64,000 nt of DNA, from assembly GCF_023822005.2 (NCBI RefSeq), contig NZ_CP098806.1:1054001-1118000 (forward strand), written 5' to 3'. Below the pieces are notes generated by a model. It saw only the letters and a program-made list of their open reading frames with translations, was not told the DNA's origin and searched no databases. The first letter of the stretch is position 1. The number at the start of each line of letters is the position of its first letter. A program made the position numbers and the translations under genes. Shown piece by piece: positions 8,645 through 16,244 of this stretch. The stretch is from Dyadobacter fanqingshengii (GTDB lineage Bacteria; Bacteroidota; Bacteroidia; Cytophagales; Spirosomataceae).

Positions 8645-11600
8645 TCAGAATTGAAGGTTTAAACCCGCTGTGTACAAGGCAGTTTGCGGAAAATATACAG
8701 CGCGGCCAGACGGCGCTTCCGGATCCAGGTTCCACTCATTCAGTTTGGAAATGGTGAAAACATTGGTTGCCGAAACATACACGCGGATCCTGCTCAAACG
8801 GATTTTTTGAGACACAACCGATGGCACATTGTAAGCCAGCTGCACATTTTTCAGGCGCAGGTAGGAGCCATTCAAAACCAGGCGGTCCGAAGTGGCCACA
8901 TTTCTCAGGTCGTATTTCACAGGACGCGGGAAACGTGCATCTGTGCGCTCGGGAGTCCAGTAATTGTTGGTGTAAATCTCATGCGTAAATCCTTCCTGAT
9001 TTCCCATTTCGGCCAATGCGCCCGCCAAACGGGAATCCACTTTTGCTGCACCCTGGAAAAGAATGTTCAGGTCAAAATTCTTGTATGAAAAGTCAGCATT
9101 CAGCCCGAAAGTGTATTTGGGAAATGAATTTCCGATGGCCGTCATATCATTCGCATCGATCTTTCCGTCGCCGTTCAGGTCCACATATTTAACATCGCCC
9201 GGCTTGGTGTTGGCTGCATAAGTGGCTTTGTATTCGGTAATTTCCTGCTGTGTCTGGAAGAGGCCATCGGTTTTGTAACCCCAAAGCGTGTTGATGGGCA
9301 GACCCTTTTTGATAATGTAACGCGGGTCAATGTCCGAGCCGGTAAGGTAAGGGCCGGTCCCTTTCAAATCGGTCACCAGGTTTTCGTTAATGCTCAAATT
9401 TCCACCTACATTATACCGGAAACCGCCAGCCGCAGGCGTTCCACGATAATTCAAACTGAATTCCCAGCCTTTATTCTGAACTGAACCTGCATTTTGAGGC
9501 GGCGCCGTCAAACCAATGGTTGCGGGAATGTCGAGGTTAAGGAGAATGTCATCGGTTTCTTTGTTGTAATAATCAACCGTCAAATTCAGTTTTCTTTGGA
9601 AAAATGCCGCGTCCAGACCAATGTCCAGCTGCGTGGTCGATTCCCATCCCAAGTTGGTGTTGGCCAAAGTATTCTGTCGATAACCCTGAACCGGCAGCGC
9701 GCCGAAGCTGTAACCGTTGGCTGTAAGCGCAGCATAATAGCTGTATAAATCCACCGATTGATTCCCGGTAATCCCCCAAGATCCTCTGAATTTCAGGTCA
9801 TTCACCGTGTTTTCAAGCCCTTGCCAGAACTTCTCCTTCGAAATCCGCCATCCGGCTGAAAATGAAGGGAATACGCTATATTGCTTTGAGCCCGTGAACT
9901 TGGAAGATCCGTCATAACGACCATTCACTTCCAGCAGATACTTGCCATCATAATCATAATTGACACGCCCAAAAAACGATCTCAAACCATATTCTGCATC
10001 TCTTCCGGCGTTTGTTTTGGTCCCGTCATTCGCGCCCTGGCCGATAGACCCAATGCCATTGTTATAAAAACGCTCGCGGTATGCCGACAGGAATGTTTGC
10101 GTATTGCCAATTTGCGAGTAACCCACCAGCGCTTTCAGGTTATGGTTGCCAAAGGTTTTTTCATAAGTCAGCAAGTTGTTGATCGTGTATTCCCGAAGCG
10201 TGTTGCGGATCTCGTAAAGGCTGTTGTTCGCAATGGTCTTGGTAATGTTGGTGTTTTTGTCTGTATTGACGTACGAATTTGTGTAGTTTTTCTGCTGCGT
10301 ATAAAGTCCGCGACCGGCAATTTGGGTTGAGAAAACAAGTCCTTCTGCGATCTCAAAGTCAGCTTTGATATAACCCGCCAGATAATCTGTTTTTTGCTTG
10401 GATTGCCCACCTATTTCGATGAACATCAACGGATTGTTTCCCTGCGTACTCAGCCCGTAAGTGCCGTCCGGATATTTCGGAACCGCCCACAGTGAGCCAT
10501 GGAAAAAGTTGTTCAAAGGTGAAATCACTTCCCCTTTCGATGCATCTGTATTCGTCGTTGGGTTTTCGGTGCTCGTTGTGCGGTAGTTAATGTCGGCACT
10601 AACGCGGATCCTTTTCGAAACATCATAATCCGTATTCAGCCTGAACTCGCCGATTTTATTGCCGAAATTTTTGATCACCCCTTCCTGATCCTGGTAACGA
10701 ACGCTCAAACGCGTGCGCAAAGCCTCGGTCCCGCCCGCAATGGACAAGGAGTGATTGTGCTGAGGCGCAGTGCGTAACAATGTTTCAAACCAGGTGTTAG
10801 GTAAAGGATACTTTTCACGGTCGGTCGCATTCACATACGCCTGGATCGATTCTTCGGTAAAACGTGCCGGCACCGCTGAGCCTGCATTGGTGTAAGCCGC
10901 CACCTGCTCGCGCATATAAGCTTCCAGTCCCATCATTTTAGGCACATTATTGGATTTTTGAAGCGCGTAATAGCCGTGGTAATCCACCTGCACTTTGCTG
11001 CCTTTTGCACGTTTTGTGGTGATCAGAACAACGCCGTTTGTCGCGCGAGAACCGTAAATCGCAGTGGAGGCCGCATCTTTTAATATGGAAACAGATTCAA
11101 TGTCATCGGGGCTGATGTCGCTTAGCTGTTGCTCAATGCCGTCGACAATCACCAATGCATCGTTTTTGCCCAAATCATAACCGCTTGTGCTGCTGCCGTT
11201 AATGTTGAATGTCGTAATCCCGCGAACCCGGATCGTCGCATTGGATTTTCCCGGCGATCCGCCTAAATCCGTCACGGCGACGCCGGGCATTAAGCCTTGA
11301 AATGATTGCTGAATGTTGGAAACAGGCCTGCGAGCCACGTCCTCGCCCTTAATGGTTGACACCGAATTGGTTAGGCTATTGCGTTTCTGCGTTCCGTAAC
11401 CCACAACCACGAGTTCATCGAGTTGTTTTGTATCAGCGGCAAGTTGAAGGTCAATGACGTTACGGCCGTTCAGCGAAGCTTCCTGGGTAACGTACCCGAT
11501 TCCCGAAAAAACAAGGATCGCATCCGAAGGAGCGCTTAATTCATACTTTCCTTCCACATCGGTCGTCGTGCCGGTAACTGTATTTTTAACAACAATGTTA

Positions 11601-11752
11601 ACCCCCGGCAAACCGGTTTTGTCAGTGGCGGATGTTACGGTTCCTTTTACAGTAACATTCTGAGCGTAAGTAGTTAAGCTCGTAAGAATGAAGGCCGAAA
11701 AGAAAACCCATCCCCGTAAATTCGGGATTGTTTTTGATAGATTTTTAAACAT
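8645..11752 (-). CDS. SusC/RagA-family TonB-linked outer membrane protein
   Basis: 1035 aa. Signal peptide (about residues 1-30, ending TYAQ), a carboxypeptidase-regulatory-like domain (about 33-115, VKGTVTSATDKTGLPGVNIVVK), the TonB-box region LDELVVVGYGTQKR, a plug domain (about 125-240), then a 22-strand barrel ending in ALYTAGLNLQF. It imports a large ligand, presumably a sulfated oligosaccharide given the sulfatase in the operon, using TonB energy. First gene of the operon susC-susD-sulfatase. A promoter and a LacI-type palindrome lie upstream. Confidence 0.97.
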   Translation of the reverse strand: MFKNLSKTIPNLRGWVFFSAFILTSLTTYAQNVTVKGTVTSATDKTGLPGVNIVVKNTVTGTTTDVEGKYELSAPSDAILVFSGIGYVTQEASLNGRNVIDLQLAADTKQLDELVVVGYGTQKRNSLTNSVSTIKGEDVARRPVSNIQQSFQGLMPGVAVTDLGGSPGKSNATIRVRGITTFNINGSSTSGYDLGKNDALVIVDGIEQQLSDISPDDIESVSILKDAASTAIYGSRATNGVVLITTKRAKGSKVQVDYHGYYALQKSNNVPKMMGLEAYMREQVAAYTNAGSAVPARFTEESIQAYVNATDREKYPLPNTWFETLLRTAPQHNHSLSIAGGTEALRTRLSVRYQDQEGVIKNFGNKIGEFRLNTDYDVSKRIRVSADINYRTTSTENPTTNTDASKGEVISPLNNFFHGSLWAVPKYPDGTYGLSTQGNNPLMFIEIGGQSKQKTDYLAGYIKADFEIAEGLVFSTQIAGRGLYTQQKNYTNSYVNTDKNTNITKTIANNSLYEIRNTLREYTINNLLTYEKTFGNHNLKALVGYSQIGNTQTFLSAYRERFYNNGIGSIGQGANDGTKTNAGRDAEYGLRSFFGRVNYDYDGKYLLEVNGRYDGSSKFTGSKQYSVFPSFSAGWRISKEKFWQGLENTVNDLKFRGSWGITGNQSVDLYSYYAALTANGYSFGALPVQGYRQNTLANTNLGWESTTQLDIGLDAAFFQRKLNLTVDYYNKETDDILLNLDIPATIGLTAPPQNAGSVQNKGWEFSLNYRGTPAAGGFRYNVGGNLSINENLVTDLKGTGPYLTGSDIDPRYIIKKGLPINTLWGYKTDGLFQTQQEITEYKATYAANTKPGDVKYVDLNGDGKIDANDMTAIGNSFPKYTFGLNADFSYKNFDLNILFQGAAKVDSRLAGALAEMGNQEGFTHEIYTNNYWTPERTDARFPRPVKYDLRNVATSDRLVLNGSYLRLKNVQLAYNVPSVVSQKIRLSRIRVYVSATNVFTISKLNEWNLDPEAPSGRAVYFPQTALYTAGLNLQF

Positions 11753-11803
11753 TTTTGGATTGAGATTTTTAATGAATAAGGAAGTTGGTGGTTGTAATGT
11801 TTT

Positions 11804-11811
11804 TACTTTTG
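11804..11811 (+). promoter_or_regulatory. -7 promoter element, plus strand
   Basis: TACTTTTG matches the Bacteroidota TAnnTTTG consensus in full. It could drive the VOC gene at 11921, leaving a leader of about 100 nt. I see no good TTTG box at the right distance, so support is moderate. Confidence 0.35.
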
Positions 11812-11817
11812 CGAGGG

Positions 11818-11850
11818 CAAATGTAATGGATAGAATATTTAATCGATTAA
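11818..11850 (-). promoter_or_regulatory. susC promoter with LacI-type operator
   Basis: Read on the minus strand, TACATTTG (11825-11818) is a perfect TAnnTTTG box about 65 bp before the susC start. The 12-bp palindrome TTAATCGATTAA (11839-11850) covers the -33 region. The central CG in an AT-rich palindrome is typical of LacI-family operators. No LacI gene is in this window. Confidence 0.5.
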
Positions 11851-11920
11851 GTTAGTAGACAATTTAATTGCGTATCCTTTTTCTTTGTAATAAAATCACC
11901 AAATAAATAAAAATAGGCCC

Positions 11921-12277
11921 ATGGAAAATTCAGAAAACAAACAAAAACACGAACAGATCCAGTACATTGAATTCCTTTCGAAGGATCTGCAAAAGGTGAA
12001 GCAATTCTATTCCGAAAGTTTCGGCTGGACGTTTACCGATTATGGGCCGGAATACACGGCTTTTTCCGGCGACTATGTGGATGGTGGTTTTACGACGGGC
12101 ACGCCCGTCCGGGGGAGCATTCTGGTTATTCTTTACTCCGGGGACATTGAAACGACGAAGGAAAAAGTGTTGAAAGCAGGCGGCGTTCTGACGAGGGATA
12201 TTTTTGAATTTCCCGGCGGAAAGCGCTTTCAGTTCACAGATCCGGACGATAATGAGCTGGCGGTGTGGTCTGAATAA
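11921..12277 (+). CDS. VOC-family (glyoxalase/bleomycin-resistance fold) protein
   Basis: 118 aa, the length of a single VOC domain. EQIQYIEFLSKDLQKVKQFYSESFGWTF is the first beta-alpha-beta module and GKRFQFTDPDDNELAVWSE the closing module with the metal-region glutamate. Such proteins bind a divalent metal and a small molecule; the substrate cannot be read from the sequence. It is cytosolic, with no signal. It sits between the two sulfatase units, divergent from susC and convergent with the sulfatase at 12398. That position does not tell its job. Confidence 0.88.
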   Translation: MENSENKQKHEQIQYIEFLSKDLQKVKQFYSESFGWTFTDYGPEYTAFSGDYVDGGFTTGTPVRGSILVILYSGDIETTKEKVLKAGGVLTRDIFEFPGGKRFQFTDPDDNELAVWSE

Positions 12278-12397
12278 CTGCAAAATCGGAACAGGATAAG
12301 AGCTGCACCTATGTTCCGCGCGTATCGAACACATGCCCGTGATCAGCGTTGAGCGCGATGGCGCGCATACGGGAGCGGTCGTTCCACTTAATGTTGT

Positions 12398-13858
12398 TTA
12401 AAATGGCCCTTCCGCATTAATATGGTCTGCTTTTTTCGCGCTTCCAGGCATTTCGCCGCGCTTGTCTTTTGCTGGTGTGGGTTTACCGTTTTCGCGGTCG
12501 TACCAGTCGGGCGTCAGGTTTGCGGGCTCGGTGTCGCCGGTTTCTTCCTGCCATTGTTTCAGGATTTTTTGTAACTCCGCAATGGGCGCGGCGTATGTTT
12601 TGTTGGCTATTTCATTTCTGGATTGCAGTGGATCTTTGAAGTTATCAAAGAACTCTTCGGCGGGTCGCGGTGCAATGAAAGCATCTCTTTGAAGCAATGT
12701 TAACTTGCCCTTTGCTTTGGCCAACTTCAATGCTGTTGCGGACGGGCTTTGATTGGCATCAATAGGTCCGCCATTGTCCAGTTCCGTTCGTTTATTGATC
12801 ACATATAAAAAATCCTTCGTGCGCACCGAGCGCTCGTAAGCAGCGTAATCGTGCCAGTTATGCTCGCCAAAAACATATTTCCTGAATTCTTGATCGGGTG
12901 TTCCAAACAGCGCTGCAAAGCTTTTTCCCTGAACCGTTTCGGCTGGTTTTACGCCAGCCAGTTCCAGCAACGTCGGCGCAATGTCAATGCTGCTGACCAA
13001 GCTTTCCGTAACAGTTCCTGGCTTTATTCCTTTCGGCCATTTGACAATGAAAGGTGTTTTTACACCCGCGTCATACAGTCTGGTTTTGCTTCCAGGAAAC
13101 GGTCTGCCATTATCAGCTGTGAAAATGATAAGCGTATTTTCCGCAATCCCCTGGCGTTCCAATTCTTTTTCCAGCTCGCCTACATAATGGTCGAGGCGGG
13201 AAATTTCATTATAATAAAATGTAAGATCTTGCCGGGTTTCCTTAGTGTCTACCAATGTTGGCGGGACGGAAATTTCTGTTTCGGAATGGTGCTGCGGTCC
13301 TTCTGTTGTTGTTGACCATGGGCGGTGTGCGTCGTAAGCGGCAAGCCAGAAGAAAAATGGCTTGTCTTTTGGCCTGGCTTTAAGCAGATTCACCCATTGC
13401 AGTTCACCGCCTTCGCCGTTGGCTTTTTTGTCGACTAACAATGTATCGTAATCTCGTTTGGTCGCCGGGCCTTCATGCCATTTCCCTACCAATGCAGAAA
13501 AATAGCCTTTCTGCCGAAGCTGTTCCGGGAAAAATATCAGATGTGCGGGAAGGGGAGAATGCAGCTCGGCCGCACCCGTGTTATGCGGATATCGTCCCGT
13601 TAGAATGCTTGTCCGGCTTGGACTGCACGAGCTGGCCGTCAAATACATATTCTTAAACAGGAGTCCGTTGCGTGCAAGCTTGTCCAGGTTGGGCGTCTTG
13701 ATCTTGGTGTTCCCATAAGCGCCAATGTCATCCCAGCTGATATCGTCGCCGATGATGAAGATAATGTTAGGCGCATTCTGGGCGCTGGATTTCAGGAAGC
13801 TGCCAATGAGGACAGCCATCACTAAAATAATGTATCGGGTTAGGCGATGAGTGAACAA
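12398..13858 (-). CDS. secreted sulfatase (family S1), second copy type
   Basis: 486 aa. The start is TTG (13858): no ATG lies upstream in frame, and MFTHRLTRYIILVMAVLIGS makes a complete signal peptide that the next ATG would cut in half. Metal ligands are in IIGDDISWDDIGAYG. The maturation motif C78-S-P-S-R is in ASSCSPSRTSILTG, and FTADNGRPFPGSK follows. It belongs to the heparan-sulfatase/sulfamidase-like branch by general look. It is not similar enough to the 5570 sulfatase to be a recent duplicate. It probably cooperates with the SusCD operon on a sulfated glycan. Confidence 0.94.
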   Translation of the reverse strand: MFTHRLTRYIILVMAVLIGSFLKSSAQNAPNIIFIIGDDISWDDIGAYGNTKIKTPNLDKLARNGLLFKNMYLTASSCSPSRTSILTGRYPHNTGAAELHSPLPAHLIFFPEQLRQKGYFSALVGKWHEGPATKRDYDTLLVDKKANGEGGELQWVNLLKARPKDKPFFFWLAAYDAHRPWSTTTEGPQHHSETEISVPPTLVDTKETRQDLTFYYNEISRLDHYVGELEKELERQGIAENTLIIFTADNGRPFPGSKTRLYDAGVKTPFIVKWPKGIKPGTVTESLVSSIDIAPTLLELAGVKPAETVQGKSFAALFGTPDQEFRKYVFGEHNWHDYAAYERSVRTKDFLYVINKRTELDNGGPIDANQSPSATALKLAKAKGKLTLLQRDAFIAPRPAEEFFDNFKDPLQSRNEIANKTYAAPIAELQKILKQWQEETGDTEPANLTPDWYDRENGKPTPAKDKRGEMPGSAKKADHINAEGPF

Positions 13859-14018
13859 TGTTCTACTTAATGGATAGGGAAGGTGAAATTACTTAAAATT
13901 ATTAGACAAATTAGGGGTTGTATGATTTGAAAAAGAGCGGTCCCGGTTATGGCCTAACTGGCACGAAGCCACCGCAAGCTACCGGCAATCCAAGAAAAGG
14001 ACTTCAAAATTTCCTGCA

Positions 14019-14052
14019 AATTTGTGAAATCATTTCACAAATTATATATTTA
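14019..14052 (+). promoter_or_regulatory. 25-nt palindromic operator over a promoter
   Basis: A perfect inverted repeat with 12-nt arms around one central C spans 14019-14043 (right arm ATTTCACAAATT). TTTG (14021-14024), a 20-nt spacer and TATATTTA (14045-14052) make a near-consensus Bacteroidota promoter within and beside it. The ATG at 14052 lies inside the -7 box and so would not be transcribed. This favours the ATG at 14085 as the true start. Confidence 0.6.
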
Positions 14053-14084
14053 TGAAATCACTGAACACATACTATACTATACGA

Positions 14085-14255
14085 ATGAGCAAAACCAGGA
14101 AAGAGAAATTAGTAGAAGAGCTTAGAAAGATTATTGAGGAAGCTGAAAATCTGCTAATAAACACTCCCGAGGATGTTACCGCGGGAGAATATCAACAGAC
14201 CATTGAAAGAATTAAGCATCTCAGAGAAACCTTGAAGAATGTTTTGAAAATGTAA
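14085..14255 (+). CDS. small helical hypothetical protein
   Basis: 56 aa from the ATG at 14085, chosen because the earlier in-frame ATG (14052) overlaps the -7 promoter element. The sequence is highly charged and helical (KTRKEKLVEELRKIIEEAENLL, then TAGEYQQTIERIKHLRETLKNVL), likely two helices or a short coiled coil. No family is recognised. It lies 55 bp upstream of the HTH gene at 14311 and probably shares its operator-controlled transcript. The base composition is more AT-rich than its neighbours. Confidence 0.55.
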   Translation: MSKTRKEKLVEELRKIIEEAENLLINTPEDVTAGEYQQTIERIKHLRETLKNVLKM

Positions 14256-14310
14256 AATCAAGGGTTGCCTCATTGAATCATACAGGCGTCCCAAACAATC
14301 AAGAAGCGAA

Positions 14311-14637
14311 ATGGAAACTATAAAACAGAAAGGAACCGTTTTTACGGAAGTGAATAACAAGCTGGATCAAGTGGAATCCATGTTGATGGACTTCACAAAC
14401 AGCAAACTTGTTATAATGGACAAGGAATATTGGCTTAGAGACTGGATGACATTGTCTGACTACTGCAAAAAATACAACATTAAACCATCAAGGCTTTCCA
14501 ATTGGATGGAAAGGGGAGTAGTTCCTGCCGGCAGCGTGATCGTCATTCCGGAACTTAATGGATTGAAACTGATTAAAGACCAGGCCTTTATGGCCCGATC
14601 TTATAAAGCCCGGGCTGGTATTGGTGCTGCTTTTTAA
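14311..14637 (+). CDS. small protein with excisionase/MerR-like helix-turn-helix
   Basis: 108 aa. Residues 1-40 are polar and helical. WMTLSDYCKKYNIKPSRLSNWMERGVVPAGSV reads like a winged-helix of the excisionase/helix-turn-helix_17 type: a tyrosine-bearing first helix, a recognition helix with SRLSNW, and a GxxP wing. The wing is followed by VIVIPELNGLKLIKD. It probably binds DNA and may act on the palindrome at 14019. No integrase or transposase is adjacent, so it may be a remnant of a mobile unit or a stand-alone regulator. Confidence 0.65.
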   Translation: METIKQKGTVFTEVNNKLDQVESMLMDFTNSKLVIMDKEYWLRDWMTLSDYCKKYNIKPSRLSNWMERGVVPAGSVIVIPELNGLKLIKDQAFMARSYKARAGIGAAF

Positions 14638-14665
14638 AGCTTATATTTTAGTCCGGGTGTTTGGT

Positions 14666-14772
14666 CGACGGGTTGAAACCCGTCGGTAGAATATAAGTCG
14701 AGCCTCTGGCTCTTTTCGATGTTACTGAAAAGAGCCGGAGGCTCGACCTACTTAGTTGCAGCGGGTTTCAAC
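14666..14772. repeat. REP-like double hairpin repeat
   Basis: This intergenic segment holds a 9-bp hairpin with 2-nt loop (14666-14685). Next comes a 20-bp stem with one G:T pair (14697-14716 with 14728-14747, 11-nt loop). Then a reversed copy of GTTGAAACCCG (14672-14682) appears as CGGGTTTCAAC (14762-14772). Paired, GC-rich hairpins framed by inverted short repeats between genes resemble REP/BIME elements moved by RAYT transposases. No other copy was noticed in the window. Confidence 0.55.
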
Positions 14773-14801
14773 TTGCTGGTAATGATATGATATTTGATAA
14801 A

Positions 14802-16244
14802 TCAATTCCAGCCGCCACCCAAAGCCCGGTAAATATTCACCGTTGCGTTCATTTGCTGCATTTTAGTTTCGATCAGATCAAACCTGGATTCTAATGCCTC
14901 GCGCTGGGTTAAAAGCACTTCCATGTAATCGGCTCTGGCTGATGTGAAGAGGCGGTTGGCAATGTTGGTTGATTCGGTCAGTGCTGCTACTTCGCGGGTT
15001 TTGGTTTCGTAGCTTTGTTGCAGGTTGTTGATGTTCGACAACTGGTTCACAACCTCGATATAAGCATTCAAAACAGTCCTTTCGTAGTTGTAAATAGCCT
15101 GGACTTGCCGTGCATCGGCGCTTTTGTAAGTGGCCTGGATCGCATTTTTGTTGATCAGCGGTCCAGCCAGATCGGCTACCAATGTGGACATCAGAGACTT
15201 TGGAATATTGCCCAGGTAAATCGGGTTAAAAGCATTCAAACCCACAGATGCGTTCAGCCCTAGCGAAGGATAAAAATTTGCTCTTGCAACCATAACATCC
15301 AGCTTTGAAGCTTCCAGATCCTGCTCGGCTTGCCTAACATCCGGACGGTTTTCCATCAATTGCGATGGAATACCCGCATGAATAACCGCAGGAAGCATAT
15401 TCTCGAAATTCTGGCTGTTTCTCAAGACGGGTTGCGGATATCTTCCCAAAAGGAAGTTGATCCGGTTTTCGGTTTCCACAATCCGCTGACGGATTGCATA
15501 CTGGCGGTTTTGCGTATTCAGCACTTGCGCCTCAAACCTGCGCACAGCCAGCTCGGTCACCCGCGTCGCTTCTTTCTGCATTTTAACGATTCTCAGTGCA
15601 TTGTTCTGAATTTCAATGTTCTGGGTTACAATGTTAAGCTGCGTGTCCAGCGCGATCAGCTCGTAATAGGAGTTGGCGATTTCAGAGACAATGTTGGTCA
15701 TCATGAAATTTTTACCTTCTACGGAAGACAGATAACGGTTCACGGCAGCCTTTTTCGCGTTGCGCAGCTTGTGCCAGATATCCACTTCCCAGCGCGCATA
15801 GGCGGCTACGACGAAATCCGGCAGCGGCTCTGGCGTTTCCCTTCCCGGCTTGATTTCCGTGGTGGCTTCGCTGGAACCAACTTGCGTGTAACGTCCCGCT
15901 TTTTCAATACCGGCGCCGCCTCTTAAACCCACAAAAGGCAGATATTCTCCTTTGCGGGCCCGGATCTCGTTGCGGGATATTTCAATTTCCTGCAAGGTGA
16001 TGTTCAGCTCCTGGTTGTTATTCAAAGCTGTGTCAATCAAGGCAGCCAACTGAGGATCAGTGAAATAATCCTTCCATTTCAGCTTGCCCGCGTTAGCGGT
16101 TGAGTCAGCTGCCTGCCCGTTGTAGGCAGCTGATAGTGTTTTATTCGGTGACCGCTGAACCTGTGAAGGCGCGTTGCACGCGGTATAAGTCAGGGCACTG
16201 ATGGTGATCCCAACCCAGGTCAATATTCTTTTATTGCTCATCAT
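14802..16244 (-). CDS. RND efflux outer-membrane channel, NodT/TolC family
   Basis: 480 aa from the ATG at 16244; a longer in-frame start would add 25 residues inside the preceding gene. MMSNKRILTWVGITISALTYTAC is a lipoprotein signal of the NodT type. The mature part has two TolC-type repeats with long coiled-coil helices (ELNITLQEIEISRNEIRARKG; DVRQAEQDLEASKLDVMVARANFYPSLG). It forms the outer-membrane trimeric duct of the pump. Its start overlaps the RND gene by 14 nt (ATGATGAGCAATAA), which indicates translational coupling. Third gene of the efflux operon. Confidence 0.93.
   Translation of the reverse strand: MMSNKRILTWVGITISALTYTACNAPSQVQRSPNKTLSAAYNGQAADSTANAGKLKWKDYFTDPQLAALIDTALNNNQELNITLQEIEISRNEIRARKGEYLPFVGLRGGAGIEKAGRYTQVGSSEATTEIKPGRETPEPLPDFVVAAYARWEVDIWHKLRNAKKAAVNRYLSSVEGKNFMMTNIVSEIANSYYELIALDTQLNIVTQNIEIQNNALRIVKMQKEATRVTELAVRRFEAQVLNTQNRQYAIRQRIVETENRINFLLGRYPQPVLRNSQNFENMLPAVIHAGIPSQLMENRPDVRQAEQDLEASKLDVMVARANFYPSLGLNASVGLNAFNPIYLGNIPKSLMSTLVADLAGPLINKNAIQATYKSADARQVQAIYNYERTVLNAYIEVVNQLSNINNLQQSYETKTREVAALTESTNIANRLFTSARADYMEVLLTQREALESRFDLIETKMQQMNATVNIYRALGGGWN

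Noticed and set aside
14052..14084. ATG at 14052 as the start of the small helical protein
   Set aside because: It overlaps the -7 promoter box, so a transcript from that promoter would not contain it.
15330..15926. Plus-strand open frame over the efflux channel gene
   Set aside because: Antisense shadow of a well-supported TolC-family gene.
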